A DNA stretch of 48,789 nt. Origin: Scedosporium boydii (Eukaryota; Ascomycota; Sordariomycetes; Microascales; Microascaceae). The stretch's first letter is position 1; every line of letters begins with the position of its first letter. Position numbers and translations under genes: made by a program. The stretch spans positions 1 through 48,789 of the forward strand of contig NJFT01000278.1 in the NCBI GenBank assembly GCA_002221725.1, given 5' to 3'. This document shows positions 11,548 through 22,859 of the stretch, in pieces. The notes beneath the pieces are model-generated. The model did no database searches and was not told the DNA's origin. It saw nothing but the letters and a program-made list of their open reading frames with translations.

Positions 11548-14500
11548 TTAGAAGAGGGCGTCCCCGGAAACAAGTTCTCGGATAGTCCATCGCCACTCGT
11601 CGTAGTTTCGGTTGCTTCCCATGAGCCAGGATCCGCACTTCTTCCTCCAGCGCTCCTCCTCCTCACGTTGCCGTCGGACAAACTCTGGTCCCACGTCAAA
11701 CTCTTCGCCCACAAGCCAGTCGTCACGGACGTCGCTGACGCGTCCCTGGCCGCCGTCATTTGAATCGGCAGTGTTGTCTTCAAGATCGGGAATGTCCTTG
11801 AACGGGTCGTCGTCATCTTCATCATCGTCGAGACCGTTGAAGCCGTCCAATGGGTCGCTCACCTCCGAAAGTGGCCTAGCCGAATTACTTATCTTAAGCC
11901 AGCACATATTCTGAGGATCAAAGACCATGCCGCCGACAACCTGGACACCCTTAGTAGAGCTGATGTTGGTGATCAAGGCCGGGCGTGGCGTGGCATTTTC
12001 TTTTTCCCTGAGCATGTAGGGCGGCAACGAAGTTGTCGACGGCGAAGAAGATGCTGGAGGATCAAAAGCGCTGAGAACATTATCGTTACCTTCCCAGCGG
12101 AAGGTGACAGGGTTGTAGACCATTCCATTGACAGCTATACGCGAATGTTAGTGTTTAGTGGAGCAAAAAGCTAAGAGCCATCCACGCATTTGACGACTAG
12201 ACGCGGGACGGAAGGATTGGACGGGAAGGGCAACATACTCTTCGATTCCTTAGCCGAGTTCAAATTCGCAATCAAATGGGGCTTTAGTTGCTGGGAACGC
12301 TTCTTCTTAGAGCGAACTTGAGGAGAAGGAGGCGCCATAGGGTTGAGATTGCTTCGAGTAGACAGCTGGGCAACTCGTTGAGCCGTTAAGGGCGCGAGAG
12401 GTCCAGATGATGGAACACGTTGGGCGAGTGAAGTCTCACGCGCGATCCGGCTTGCGGCGGTATCCCGAGCAAAGCTTGGCGTGTAGTCGGCTCGCATAGG
12501 CGAGTAGGGTGATACAGGAGATGAAGTGGTGCTCCTGTCGGGCAAGACATTTTGATAAATCTTGTTTCGTAGGAGCGGCTTGGAGTCCTTGCCAACAGGT
12601 TGCTTCACATAGCGAGCCTCGGCGTCCTTCGAGACAGGCAAGTCATCAAAACCGTCAAGTTCGGAGCCATTTCCGAAGGTCCGCTGGTGACGGGGCCGAC
12701 TAAGCAGACGATAATGAGTCTCCGTGATCTTCTCGTGAGTTGCCGGTCGCGCGCGTCGGGGACTAGGCGAGCGCATTGCCGATCGGGAGATGGCACGAGA
12801 GTTTGGCCGGAAGTCAATAGAATTCTCGGAGTCATGGCGTCGGAACACCCTACTACCCTTAGCCGTCACATGATGAGACTGAGCAGAAGACCCGGCTGGT
12901 AGGAAGGGAAGTGGGTTTCGCCGGGCAGGAGGAGCCATCGAAGCGCTCGAGTCCGGTCGAATGCGCTCAACTGGTGTCTTTGGTCGCATCACTGAGGGCG
13001 GGCGTCCATCAGTCCGAGAAGGAGGTCGTTCGTATCGTCCCATGGCGGTAGTAGGCTTTGCTGGTGACTGGGGTGGTCTCATAGCAGGCAGCGACCGCTT
13101 CAGTCTCAACAACTGCGCGTTGGTAGTGGTGGGCTCGTTTCGGAGCGAAACGGTAGACGCCTTCGTCACGACCTCCCTGGCCGTGCGTCGAGGGGTGGAA
13201 GGTGGCAGTGACTGAGCCGAAGAAGGTGTGGTGGGCGTTGGCAGGCTGGAAATGGAAGATTGGGCGGAGTGACCTAGTCTAGACTGCGAGCGTCGAATTC
13301 GGGGAACAATGGGGCCACCACTCTCAGAGACCGGCTCCAAGTTCGAAGGCGCCCGATCATGGCTGAGGCGGGGAAGCCGTGAGGGTAGCTGTGCAACAGG
13401 TTTGTTGGTAAAGGTAATTGACGCTGCTGTCTTGGGCCGCGAGGGACTCTCAGGCCTTGACTCCTTGAGCTTGACGTTACGGTGGAGGGTAAGCTTCTTG
13501 GAATCGAAAACGGCACCATCACCGAGATCAAGGCCGGACAAAAAGTCATCTTTGTCAGCCTCCGCCTCAAGAGTTTTCTTTGCTGGAGCAGCTGGTTCCT
13601 CGTCGATACGTTCAGGGGATCGGCTCTTCCTTCGCAGCTTCAACCTTTGCTCGAAGTTGACTGGGCCTGGGGGGAGCACGAGACCATCAAATGTCTCATC
13701 TTCACTCTCGGCAGTGATGGAACTAGAAATGCTGGGGCTCAGGGCGGAGGCAGAGGAGCTGCGATTCGAGCGGCCATCCCTTCTGGTGCCGCCATAGCGG
13801 GTACCAAGACTTCCCTCGCCCCAGTCGAGATCGTCCATGCCCAACGACGGCGTCTTGGGAATGTCTTTCCTAGTGGACAACCTCAACTTGCCATCGGAGG
13901 GAAGTTCGAGATCCATTTCGAAATCGTCGTCGCCCTGAGGACGAGGTTTCTGCACCTTTTGGGGGGTTGGCGGTGTGATGAGCGGAATGGGTTTGGAGAG
14001 ACTCCTAGTTTTCGACACTTTAATAGTGGCGGATCCATCTCCAAAGAAATCGTCGTCGTCGTCATCGTCCCGGAACTTGTCTAGATTGATTGCCGCACTG
14101 AGTATGCTGGACCTCGATTGGTTGGAATCGCGACGATCATTGTGAATGATAGCTGGCGCTGGCCTACTGGACTTCACAGGGCTTGCACGGACGGAGCCAC
14201 CACTGACTTGTCGGATAGCATCTGGGAATTGAGATGCGTCCTGGGTCTTGATCGCCAAGGCCTTGCCTGGCTCAGGCAATTCCAGGTCGGTCTCCCAGTC
14301 TTCCTCAATTATCTGCTTAATCTTCCGACCACCAAGGCGTTTGATAGTACCACCCATAAGGGCAGAATGAGGTACGTTCTTTGGAATGGGTATACCCATG
14401 TTGGCGGCGGCCGCTATCGCATTCAAAGTTGACTTCTCGTCACCATCAGCAATGTGGACTTGTCTCTCCTCCTCGCCGACTAAAGACTCCAGATCAGAGC

Positions 14501-14678
14501 GGAGAGACTTGTGGGAGGAAATAGAATCGCGGCGCTGGGAAGGAGGGTTGTTGGTAGTTGTCGAACTACGAAAGGTGAGATCATCACCGTCGTCGAGCAT
14601 AAAATCGTCGTCATCCCAGTTCTCGACGTCGGGTTCGCGCTCGACTGGTTGGCGTGGTTTTAATCGTAACGTCTCCAT
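11548..14678 (-). CDS. BYR4: Byr4/Bfa1-type mitotic-exit (SIN/MEN) GAP subunit
   Basis: Two exons (14678-12239 and 12134-11548) with a 104-bp GTATGT...TAG intron encode about 1008 aa. The N-terminus has the VENWDDDDFML motif (about residues 19-29), typical of Byr4-type proteins. The long middle is Ser/Pro/Arg-rich and disordered. The C-terminus has GMVYNPVTFRWEGN, then GGMVFDPQNMCWL, and the basic helix PEFVRRQREEEERWRK, which together mark the family. Byr4 (Bfa1) with Cdc16 (Bub2) forms the two-part GAP for the Spg1/Tem1 GTPase at spindle pole bodies. It restrains septation or mitotic exit until the spindle is positioned. The splice junction was chosen because it alone gives SKTVNGMVYNP in frame. 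Confidence 0.88.
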
Positions 14679-17380
14679 ATTTGCTGTCGGATGGGAACTG
14701 GAGTGTCTATGGTTATGGTTGAGTTTGGTATGGTGGATTCGAACTCGGTCGAGTTGAGACGTGGACTACTTCCTTCAAATAGCAGGAAAGACCGGAATCG
14801 CCAGATTGTGTGCACACAGGGAATGCGAAAGATCCAGACTCAATGGTGAGAATGCATATTCAACACCAACATGTCCCCAATTCCCGTAGCATCTCCTTTG
14901 GGGCAAGCAGATGGAGTTTCGTCAAGGTCAGGTGGTTGGTGTGAATAGTAGGTAGGAAAGGAATAAAAGAAGAAGGAAAAATCCCAAGAGAAACCAAAGG
15001 ATGAATCCAAAACAGAAACTGGTCAGTGAATCAAAAAGACAGACTAGGCTCTCTGTGGGATTTGTGGTAATGTTGCATGAGGAGAATGTCTGAGTTTAGG
15101 TTGTTGGATAAAGCTGGTTCGCTTGGTTGGTTGGAACAAGTGGTGATCACGGGCAAGTGTGAGTGGGCTTGAGGTGAAGGTTTGGTGGGAGGTGAGGTTG
15201 AATCAGAGGAAGGAGCACTGTGCGCGAGACAGTGTCGAAATATCGAGTTGGAGTCTTGGGTTTGACACCCTGGAGCTTGGCTCAAAGTAACACAATGTTG
15301 CGCCCAACGGAAACGTGGAATAATGAACGATTAAGAGGCAACTTGAAAACTTCCAGCTGGCAATCTTATTAAGGCTGTATTGGAAAAGACGGTTATTCCG
15401 TAATTGCGATGAGGTTGACGTCGTCACAACGAGAAGAAAAACGGGAGAAGGATAAATCGAAGTCTACTCCGTACCATTCGTAGCGTTCGGAGCGTTTGAT
15501 TGCATGCAGGTACAAGTACAATTATGAACAACTCGATGAGAGAATGATCAATCGATGACTGCCAGTGCAGTAGGGAATAAGAGAAAAGATGCACCTCCTA
15601 TTTCGCATTCTATTTATTGCGTAATTATTTTTGAAAGCCCAATATTCTCATATCGTAATACGGATGGCTGGGAAAGCTTGGATTATGAGCGAGCTGGGCT
15701 GCAAAATGGGCCCATGATGTAGGATTAAGAGGTGGTTGGGACGAAGCATCATCTCAATATCGTCTGGTAATGGCTTGCAGCTGGGCGCACTGTGTCATTG
15801 GATCGCAAGATCGATGAAGACGAAGAACTGAAGGCCAGGTGAAGAAGAGGGGGCAGCGAAGCCTGCAGAATTTTTCCCCAGTTTAGTCACGTGAGTGCAC
15901 TGACGGTATTTTCATGCCATCATTGGCTATCGGCGAGGGCAAACCGCGTTCGAGGCATCACGACCAGAACGCGTTCAGACGCGTCGATTTCCATGAGGAG
16001 GGGTGGAAGAGCCAGCTCCTATCGGGGAGGGGGACCAGGGAGTATCATCTAGATTCCACAATGGCATCGGTGTGGCACCAGTGCACTTTTTCCCAAAATG
16101 CGATGATGTCCGTGTGAAACGCTTCATTCCCAATAGGAAGGCGGGCAGATACTTCCGCTTCCCTTACCAGGTGTATTCTGGAATTTTCGAGCAGCATATC
16201 AAAGAAACGAGGTGGTATCAAGAGGCGTATTGGTCATCGTTTTTTTTTTGGCTGCAATTGTGGTTTTTGGGCCTAGACGCAGGCACTCCATCCTCAAACT
16301 TCACACAACCAGAGGCGAGGTCACGAGGCGAATTTCGAGTGCAGGCAACGACTAGTTCTGCCACAGGTGTCATCAGCTGCGCCATGCAGGATAGGCTCAA
16401 TTGCTTCAAGCCTAGAATTGAGGATATCAGTATCAGAACACATAATGCTCAAAGGTCGCAGGAATGGGCAATTAAATCCATCCTTGAGATCCTTGAGCCC
16501 GGAGAAGATCATACATAAGACCTGAGCAAACTTCATCCTGGGGTTTGAATCTTATTCTCTAAAGTGGCCCTCCAATTTCACAGACTTCTGTGCCGCGTCT
16601 CGACGCGTCCTCGTGGACAGGATTGGAAGAAGTGGGTTGCTGCCTGCCTCCATTATCGCCGTCAGTTAAGGCTGTTATAACTCAACCCCAACTTAATATT
16701 TCTCTGGCCCATCGTTTATCCCAGTTGTCATCGGACACACCGAATTTGGCATCCCATCATACCCAGTCTTGTGTATTGCGCATTGCACACAAACACGCAG
16801 TCCTAGATCTGACTTCATCATCTCTCTTGCCCCCTCTCAGGCTCATTTGTGTCCAAAAACTGTCTTCACCCCAGTCCAGCCTCGTCCATGTAAGTCGTCC
16901 AGTCAGTTCCAAAGTCGGCTTGCCCATCTAGAATCTAAATCTTTTTCCCCTCCCCCTCCCCCTCCCCCACATGAGTCCAACCCTCGAACCGTTTCTCAAT
17001 CTAGCGATATCCCTGCTTTATTCCCGCGCTCGACAGACTCCCGCAGACTCCACAGCTGCTTATAGTACCCGTTGTCTTCTGGAGAAGGGGTTTGTTTCTC
17101 ATGCTTATATTCCCATCATCGGCTACTGTCCCGGTCCGTCCCCGCCTTGCCTCAAAAGACCAGCCTACCTCGCCCCATTCTATTTGAATGCCCACTTATT
17201 AGTCTTGACCTCTCTTCTAATTGGGCCATATCACAGTTCCCATATTGCATCTTCCCAAAGAGGCAGAAGTGCCTGCGCCCGCCACAGCAGGATTAACATC
17301 TTCCCACATCCACTTCAGCGAAGCCTTTCCCATTCATTTCCCAGTCTCCTCTCCCCCGGATCCTTTTAATCGCCTACCCA
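14679..17380. other. 2.7-kb divergent intergenic region (Byr4 / XRCC4)
   Basis: It holds both promoters. A pyrimidine-rich tract (ccctccccctccccc type) lies at about 16950-16970 ahead of the XRCC4 gene. Open frames around 15.9-16.5 kb have no recognisable family and lack a good ATG. No gene is supported. Confidence 0.45.
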
Positions 17381-18777
17381 ATGGCACCGACCCAAAGGAT
17401 CCTACGGTTTACCCAATCAAGGAAGAAGTCGGCCTTCGTCCTCGTGCAGGCTGTATCTACCGGACGCCACCCACTCGATCTAAAGCTCATTGGCACAGAT
17501 GGCTTTTCCCCGTTTGTCGTGACATGTAAGTGAAGCCCACACCATCTCTCTTTACCCACTTGTTCCGTTTCGTCTGAGTCGTTGGGAACAAGAAACTAGG
17601 ATGTCCTTGGTAAATTCGTTTATGCAACATATTGCATATGTATCAGAATGAAATCAAAAGACCCTGAGAAGCTAACGAGGACGTCTCAACTGTGTAGTAC
17701 GACAGGACCGTGTCCTAAGCTTGAAGCATTCCTGCCCGGATGAGGAATGGGAAGAGATCCTGATCGCCCTGTTTTCTCAAAAGACAATCGAGGGTATCCA
17801 GGCGACGGCGAGAGTCGAGGAGACTCAGAGCGAGGACGAGCCCCCCTCTCACCTTACCATCGAGGTGCGGAGAAGCGTACAGGGAATAACCGTACGTTCA
17901 TACTACCCCTTGGAACCCATGGTTCTTACGAACATATTACTGATATATGCCCCTTTCCCAATAGAAACACATGGGAGATATTACTCTCCGTTACAAACCA
18001 GAAGAACCCATTGATGTAGTAGACTGGTGTAACACGTCCATCCTAGCCTATGAAGAAGCCACCGCTGCTCTCGAGAAAGAAGGCCAGCGAGTATCAAAGC
18101 TGGAGAAGGAGCTTGAAACGCTCCAGAACCAGCTCAACGAGCTAGTTGATGCCAAAAAGGCTGACGAGAATGACCTCCTGGAGAAGTTCCGTGATCTCCT
18201 CAACGAGAAAAAGGTCAAGATCCGTGAACAACAACGTCTCCTAGATGCCTCTTCCCATAGTGTTCCTCTCGCAGTAGAAGACAGCCCAGAAGTAGCCCCA
18301 CTCAGCCCCAAGGTTAAAAAGGAGCCTAAAGAATCACAGCGTCGCATCCCCGGCCCCTCGAGGAGAGGGAAACGAAAGCAAGCCACTCCCCCCGTCGAGG
18401 AAGAATCCGATGAGGATGGCTTTGAAAAGATGGACACGGACGAACCAGGCAACGCCCGTCCGCCCCCTGACTCGGAAGATGAACGTACGACGACCGCCGG
18501 CTCAGACGAAGACGTTACAGCCAGCGAGGACGAAGAGGAGGTTGCTCCACCCCCCGCGAGACCCAAAAAGAGGGAGACCGCGAGAGCGGGTACAAGGGCG
18601 AGCACAAGGACTACATCGCAGACGGTAAAATCTGAGACAAGTGAGAAGGCTGCCGAGGGGGCTCCTCCGCCGAAGAGGGAGTTGCCGTTTTCGACAAGGA
18701 AGAAGGGAGGTGCTGCGAAGACGAAACCGCCTCCTCAGCAGGAAGGGAGCGAGACAGAATCGGATGACGAGCTATAG
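17381..18777 (+). CDS. XRCC4: XRCC4/Lif1 non-homologous end-joining factor
   Basis: Three exons (17381-17525, 17698-17891, 17965-18777) join to 383 aa. The head domain starts MAPTQRILRF and includes LKLIGTDGFSPFVV, SCPDEEWEEILIALF and the linker block KHMGDITLRYKP. A long coiled coil follows at about residues 130-205 (EKLEKELETLQNQL then LLEKFRDLLNEKKVKIREQ). The remaining ~180 residues are acidic, Ser/Pro-rich and basic-patched (SRRGKRKQ), as expected for the disordered tail. XRCC4/Lif1 binds DNA ligase IV through the coiled coil and acts in repair of double-strand breaks in the nucleus. Exon 2 has phase 1 entry (T+TA), which gives FVVTLRQDRVLSL. Confidence 0.85.
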
Positions 18778-19337
18778 AGATACCATAACTGAGATCCAGA
18801 TGGGTCGTATGGAAGACGATGCTGATGCGGAGATGTATGGGTAGGTAGCTCTGTAGTTTCAACGAATATCATTGCTCCTTATTCTTACGATCTCCAATTG
18901 CCCGTCTGTCGTTTCCTCCGAGATTGATGATCACGGCGTAAGCCAAATGCAACGCGGACTTTCAACGCCACGATCATTAACGAGCTTCAAACGGGAGCCC
19001 TCCAGCTCGATAGATACCGCAATTTTCATCTACACCATAGTCTACAAGCCTAATTGAAGAGGAATCTACGAAGCAAGTTGATCACGAAGACAGGGCGATT
19101 TCCCTTTTTTGGTCGACCGAGGTCAACTACTCATTTTATTGCTTGCTACCCGATTTCTACCTGGACAGAACAAACCTCCGATATATAATGGGCCGATTGC
19201 CAAATTTTCCATCACTCCAGCTTCGGAGCAATTAATTCTGTCGCCCTCCTACGAATTGATCTCCCTATCACAACTGACAAACATCAAACGAAACCGAAAG
19301 TCCCTCGTGAGCCAAATTCCTCCTCGATGATAGAAGT
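18778..19337. other. Convergent intergenic region
   Basis: This is the 3' flank of XRCC4 (+) and of the uncharacterised gene (-). No feature is seen. Confidence 0.5.
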
Positions 19338-20381
19338 TCAAATGAACTTCTTGATGATAGCCTTGACGCTAGCGAGGAAGCCGCGCTTGCCCTTGGACTT
19401 GTCACCCTGGTCCTGCTCCTCAGCGGGGGCCTGGGCCTGAAGGACATTATACAAAGCCTGAGCGACAATCGGATGGATGCCGTCGAAGCCTTGGCCGTTG
19501 TCACCAACGCCATTGGCATAAGCTCCGTTGGTCTGAGAGGCAATAATCATGTCGAGAGACTCAATTCGAGCGTGGATCTGATCAATGAGACGAGCCACGA
19601 TACGAAGACCAGCGTTGATAGCATTGGCGGAATTGTCAAGAGTGTTGGCCGCGGTGGTGAGCCTGTTGGCGTTGGCACGAATGGGGCCAGTAGCGTCAAC
19701 AACGGAGTTCTCAGCGGAGTTCTCAAGGACGCCAATAATCTCCTCAGTGATAGCATTCATGTCAGCAGAGGACGGATTCTGAAGGCCGCGGCGGTGGGCG
19801 ACCTCCTGCGTGAGCTCAAAGTAGCGTCGCTCCTGGTTGGCGACGCGAAGATAAGCGTCAACACGGTCCTGAGCAGCACGCTGGTTCTCAGCATCATTGA
19901 GATCGTCATCACGCTCGGCGATGCGACGAGCGACCTCGACACGAAGGGCAACGTACTCCTCGGAAGGAGGGACGGCGGGATCGCCGCGAACAATGCGGAG
20001 CTGACCAAGGAAGCCATAGTCCTGGACAATGGCGGCAGCATCAAGAGTCATAGAGCGGGTAGGGGGAAGCTCATGAGTGTTGCGAGCGTGAATAACCTGA
20101 TCTGTCATAGCGCGCATTTCGCTGCTGGCATACTGAACGCCATTGACAATGATGTAAGCCTGAGGAGAGGCAACAAGCTGGACGCCAGGGATCTGGGCAT
20201 TTCCAGCCTGACCACCCTGGATGTTGACAACGTCATCAACGCTGGTGGCAAGCGAAGAAGTAGGAGAGACAGTCTCGCCCTCCGATGAAATGCCAGAGAC
20301 AGTGGAGGATCCGCTCTTGAGCGAAGCGTCGTCGGCCCGGTAGCCCTTGGTAACGACGATGGAGAGCTTCGAAGGAGCCAT
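19338..20381 (-). CDS. Uncharacterised fungal protein, 347 aa, basic C-terminal helix
   Basis: A single coding exon runs from ATG at 20381 (MAPSKLSIVVTKGY) to the stop at 19338. I do not recognise a family. Residues about 20-60 are Ser/Thr/Gly-rich. The middle (about 150-220) is helical and charged (YVALRVEVARRIAERDDDLN then RRYFELTQEVAHRRG). Residues about 235-290 look like a heptad-type helix. The last 20 residues, KSKGKRGFLASVKAIIKKFI, form a strongly basic amphipathic helix that could bind membranes (inference). There is no signal peptide or transmembrane segment. An acceptor (CCGCAG) lies 37 nt before the ATG, at 20419, so a spliced 5' leader from the exon-like array upstream is likely. 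In the ATG frame the junction with the nearest array exon creates TGA, so that leader is probably non-coding. Confidence 0.8.
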   Translation of the reverse strand: MAPSKLSIVVTKGYRADDASLKSGSSTVSGISSEGETVSPTSSLATSVDDVVNIQGGQAGNAQIPGVQLVASPQAYIIVNGVQYASSEMRAMTDQVIHARNTHELPPTRSMTLDAAAIVQDYGFLGQLRIVRGDPAVPPSEEYVALRVEVARRIAERDDDLNDAENQRAAQDRVDAYLRVANQERRYFELTQEVAHRRGLQNPSSADMNAITEEIIGVLENSAENSVVDATGPIRANANRLTTAANTLDNSANAINAGLRIVARLIDQIHARIESLDMIIASQTNGAYANGVGDNGQGFDGIHPIVAQALYNVLQAQAPAEEQDQGDKSKGKRGFLASVKAIIKKFI

Positions 20382-20418
20382 TGTTCCGAGATGAGTCAAA
20401 TGAAGAAATTGGTATGGT

Positions 20419-22433
20419 CTGCGGTAGGGGTCCAAATCAAAGTCAGCGACAGTCTCAAAGAAGCTTGGGGGTGTTCCGAGGTGACTAGAGAAGGAGGAGA
20501 AGATAAACTTACCAAGTGGGATTGAGAACTCTTAGTTCGAGTAAGGATAATGACAGCGACGTCGAAAATGATCTTGTTGATCTGGAGTCGACAGAGACGA
20601 TGAGGCTAGCGAGAGTCTTGATGAAGGTTGATGAAACTCGACGAAGTTCGATGGAACTTGATGAAAATAAGAGATTGGGACGATGGCGGTGATGGACTTA
20701 CCAGATATCGATGATAATCGATGATGTTTAGATGAAAAACAACGTTGGCGTTGTCATTTCTGGATGAGAGGGATGAGGTTAATGGTTGATCCGATGGAAC
20801 CTTGGTGATGATGAGAGGAAAAGGGGAAAAGAGGATGGGGAGAGGAGAAGAATCGAGAATAAATAGACGGGGGGATGAGAAACTGAGCTCCAGTGATGGC
20901 GAGATGTTCCAGGTCAGGGAAGGAGCAACTCGAACGACTGGAGCTCGAGGAGATGATAGGAATGGCTGGAGCTCAGGGGGATGATTGGAGCGACTGGAGC
21001 TCCGGGGGGGGGACGGGAACAAGACAAGGAAAATATTGAACTTACCAATTCGCGACGAGTGTCGTCGATTGTAAAATAATCAGACCGGAACTCGTGGTTC
21101 GGGTCGATAGTATCTATGGCAACGGCGATGAGATCAGAATTGGACTCGAAGACTCGAATACCATCGCCGACGGGCTACGACGACGAGAGGGAGGAGACGA
21201 GAAAGGAGACTTGAAACTTGAAACTTACCGATAAACGACGAGTGTCGTTGATGTTTGGACGAGAAAGACCAGAACAAGGAGTTTAAGTCGAGATGCTGTG
21301 TCACGTCAGTAAGGCGGTCGACCGGAGGAAGACGCGTGTGTGATGGGAAGAGAATCAAAGCGGAAACAGAAAAATGGTGGGAAGAGAAACAATGAGAAAA
21401 GAAGAGACTTACCAATTGGGTGTGTCGATGATAGAAAGGATAACGAAGTGCTAGAACAAGTGGCTCGAGTTAATGATCAGGGTTGGGTCCACAACGATGT
21501 CAGAGATGGACTCGAGTGGGATGTGGTGGGAAGTGAAAGAAGTGGAAGAAGTGGAAGAAGGGGAGATGAAAAACCGAGAGAAGGAAATGAAATGAAACTT
21601 TCCAAATGGGGGATGCGGATGCTGGATAAAAAAAGATGACTGGAGCTTGGAGTCCAGGTCAGTGATCTGTGTCAGGTTGACGAGGCCGTTAGAACTGAGT
21701 TGGCGGGGGAACACGATGATGTGTGTTGGGGAAGGAAGAAGATGGGAAGAGTGGAGGATGGGGAGACGGGAAGACAAAGAAGATGAGAAAGGAGACTTAC
21801 GAATTGCCTCGATGAGTCGAGGCTTTCGAGCAGAAAGATGAGAACACGAATTTGGGTCCGTGATCTGAAGTTGGTGACGAAGTCAGAAACAAACTCGAGA
21901 AACTCGAGATGTGCGGAAGAGGAAGTGTGCGAGGAAAGAAAAAAAGAAGAGCGAGGCAAGCGAAGAGATTTTCAACTTGTGTGAGAGCTGGAAGAGGAAA
22001 AGTTTTCCTCGTCTCCCGGATGATTTGTGATTTTCACCTTTGTGGGTTGGAATCACAAGAAATGAGGTCGGGGAAGGAGCAGTTGTGATGGGTGTTTCCC
22101 TGAGAATCAAGGAATTTGGGGAGGGAAGACGGTTGCTGGACAGAAAGGCAGAGGGAGGAGGACCAGTGTGAGACTCGGTCCTCGCCAGCCGCGACGACAA
22201 GGGAAATCGGTTCTCGAACTTACCTGCGGATTGAAACTCACTTGGATTTGGAACGATGTTCCAATGATGGCGATTGTTAGAAAAGGCCAAGAAGAATGGC
22301 GATGCCGATGTTTCGAAGGTCAGTTGGTGCGGTCACGAACTGAGGTTTCGAGGGTGGGCGAAGGAGAAAAGAGGGAAGAGTTTCAGAGCGCTGTGGGATT
22401 TTCAGAGATATATATGTGTAGCTCCAGCTTACC
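20419..22433 (-). repeat. Tandem array of ~185-bp modules each with a mini-exon and splice donor
   Basis: On the minus strand a GTAAGT-type donor recurs with exon edges at 20513, 20702, 21046, 21229, 21413, 21801, 22224 and 22433 (the last is GTAAGC). A broken copy (GGAAAGT) sits at 21603. Spacings are 189, 344, 183, 184, 190, 198, 423 and 209 bp, so the long gaps fit one missing or decayed copy each. In front of most donors an acceptor defines an exon: 20513-20581, 20702-20759, 21046-21113, 21229-21295, 21413-21450, 21603-21666 and 21801-21864. Most are 58-69 nt; the fifth is 38 nt. Exons share starts like ATCAACAAGATC, ATCACTGACC and ATCACGGACC, and ends like CGACACTCGTCG before the donor. 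Introns open with GTAAGT and a long CT-rich tract. The array points into the 347-aa gene and may be its multi-exon 5' leader. No family is known to me. Confidence 0.6.
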
Positions 22434-22859
22434 TCACCTAAGCTGAACGCGAGGTGGGCGACGCGTGTGGATGAGGGTGGTGATGGCTCCTTCCTCGAGA
22501 GACACTGAGATGTCGCGTCGCCCGGTGACGCGAGAGAAGCTGGGGCAACGCGTGTGTGTTGGTGGGTGACTGGAGCAAGACGAAATCGAGACGGGAAGGA
22601 GCACTTGGTATGGGAACGAGACTGGTGCACAATGCAAGGGTATCAAATGGCTACGGTTTCTGATGGGGCATATAGAGGCTGGTGTAAGTGCATCAATGGG
22701 CTCTGGCTCTTCAGATCATAAGGAGGCTTTACGTACGACCATTGAGCCAGGTATTTGATGATTTTGCAAGCATCATTTTACTCTGAGGTGCCAGTGCCAT
22801 CAAAAAGAAGGCCGTTCTCCAGACAATAGATTTGGCCGTGAGTCGTTAGAGGAAATGAG

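Noticed and set aside
14730..14815. tRNA-like B-box (GTTCGAATCC on the minus strand)
   Set aside because: No T-stem, no A-box and no cloverleaf can be folded from the flanks.
15914..16518. Overlapping plus-strand frames up to 171 aa
   Set aside because: The longer one lacks an ATG start, and neither shows a domain or consistent splice sites.
19473..20288. 271-aa plus-strand frame over the 347-aa gene
   Set aside because: The opposite strand has the better composition, a proper ATG and a stop in context. This frame shows no domain.
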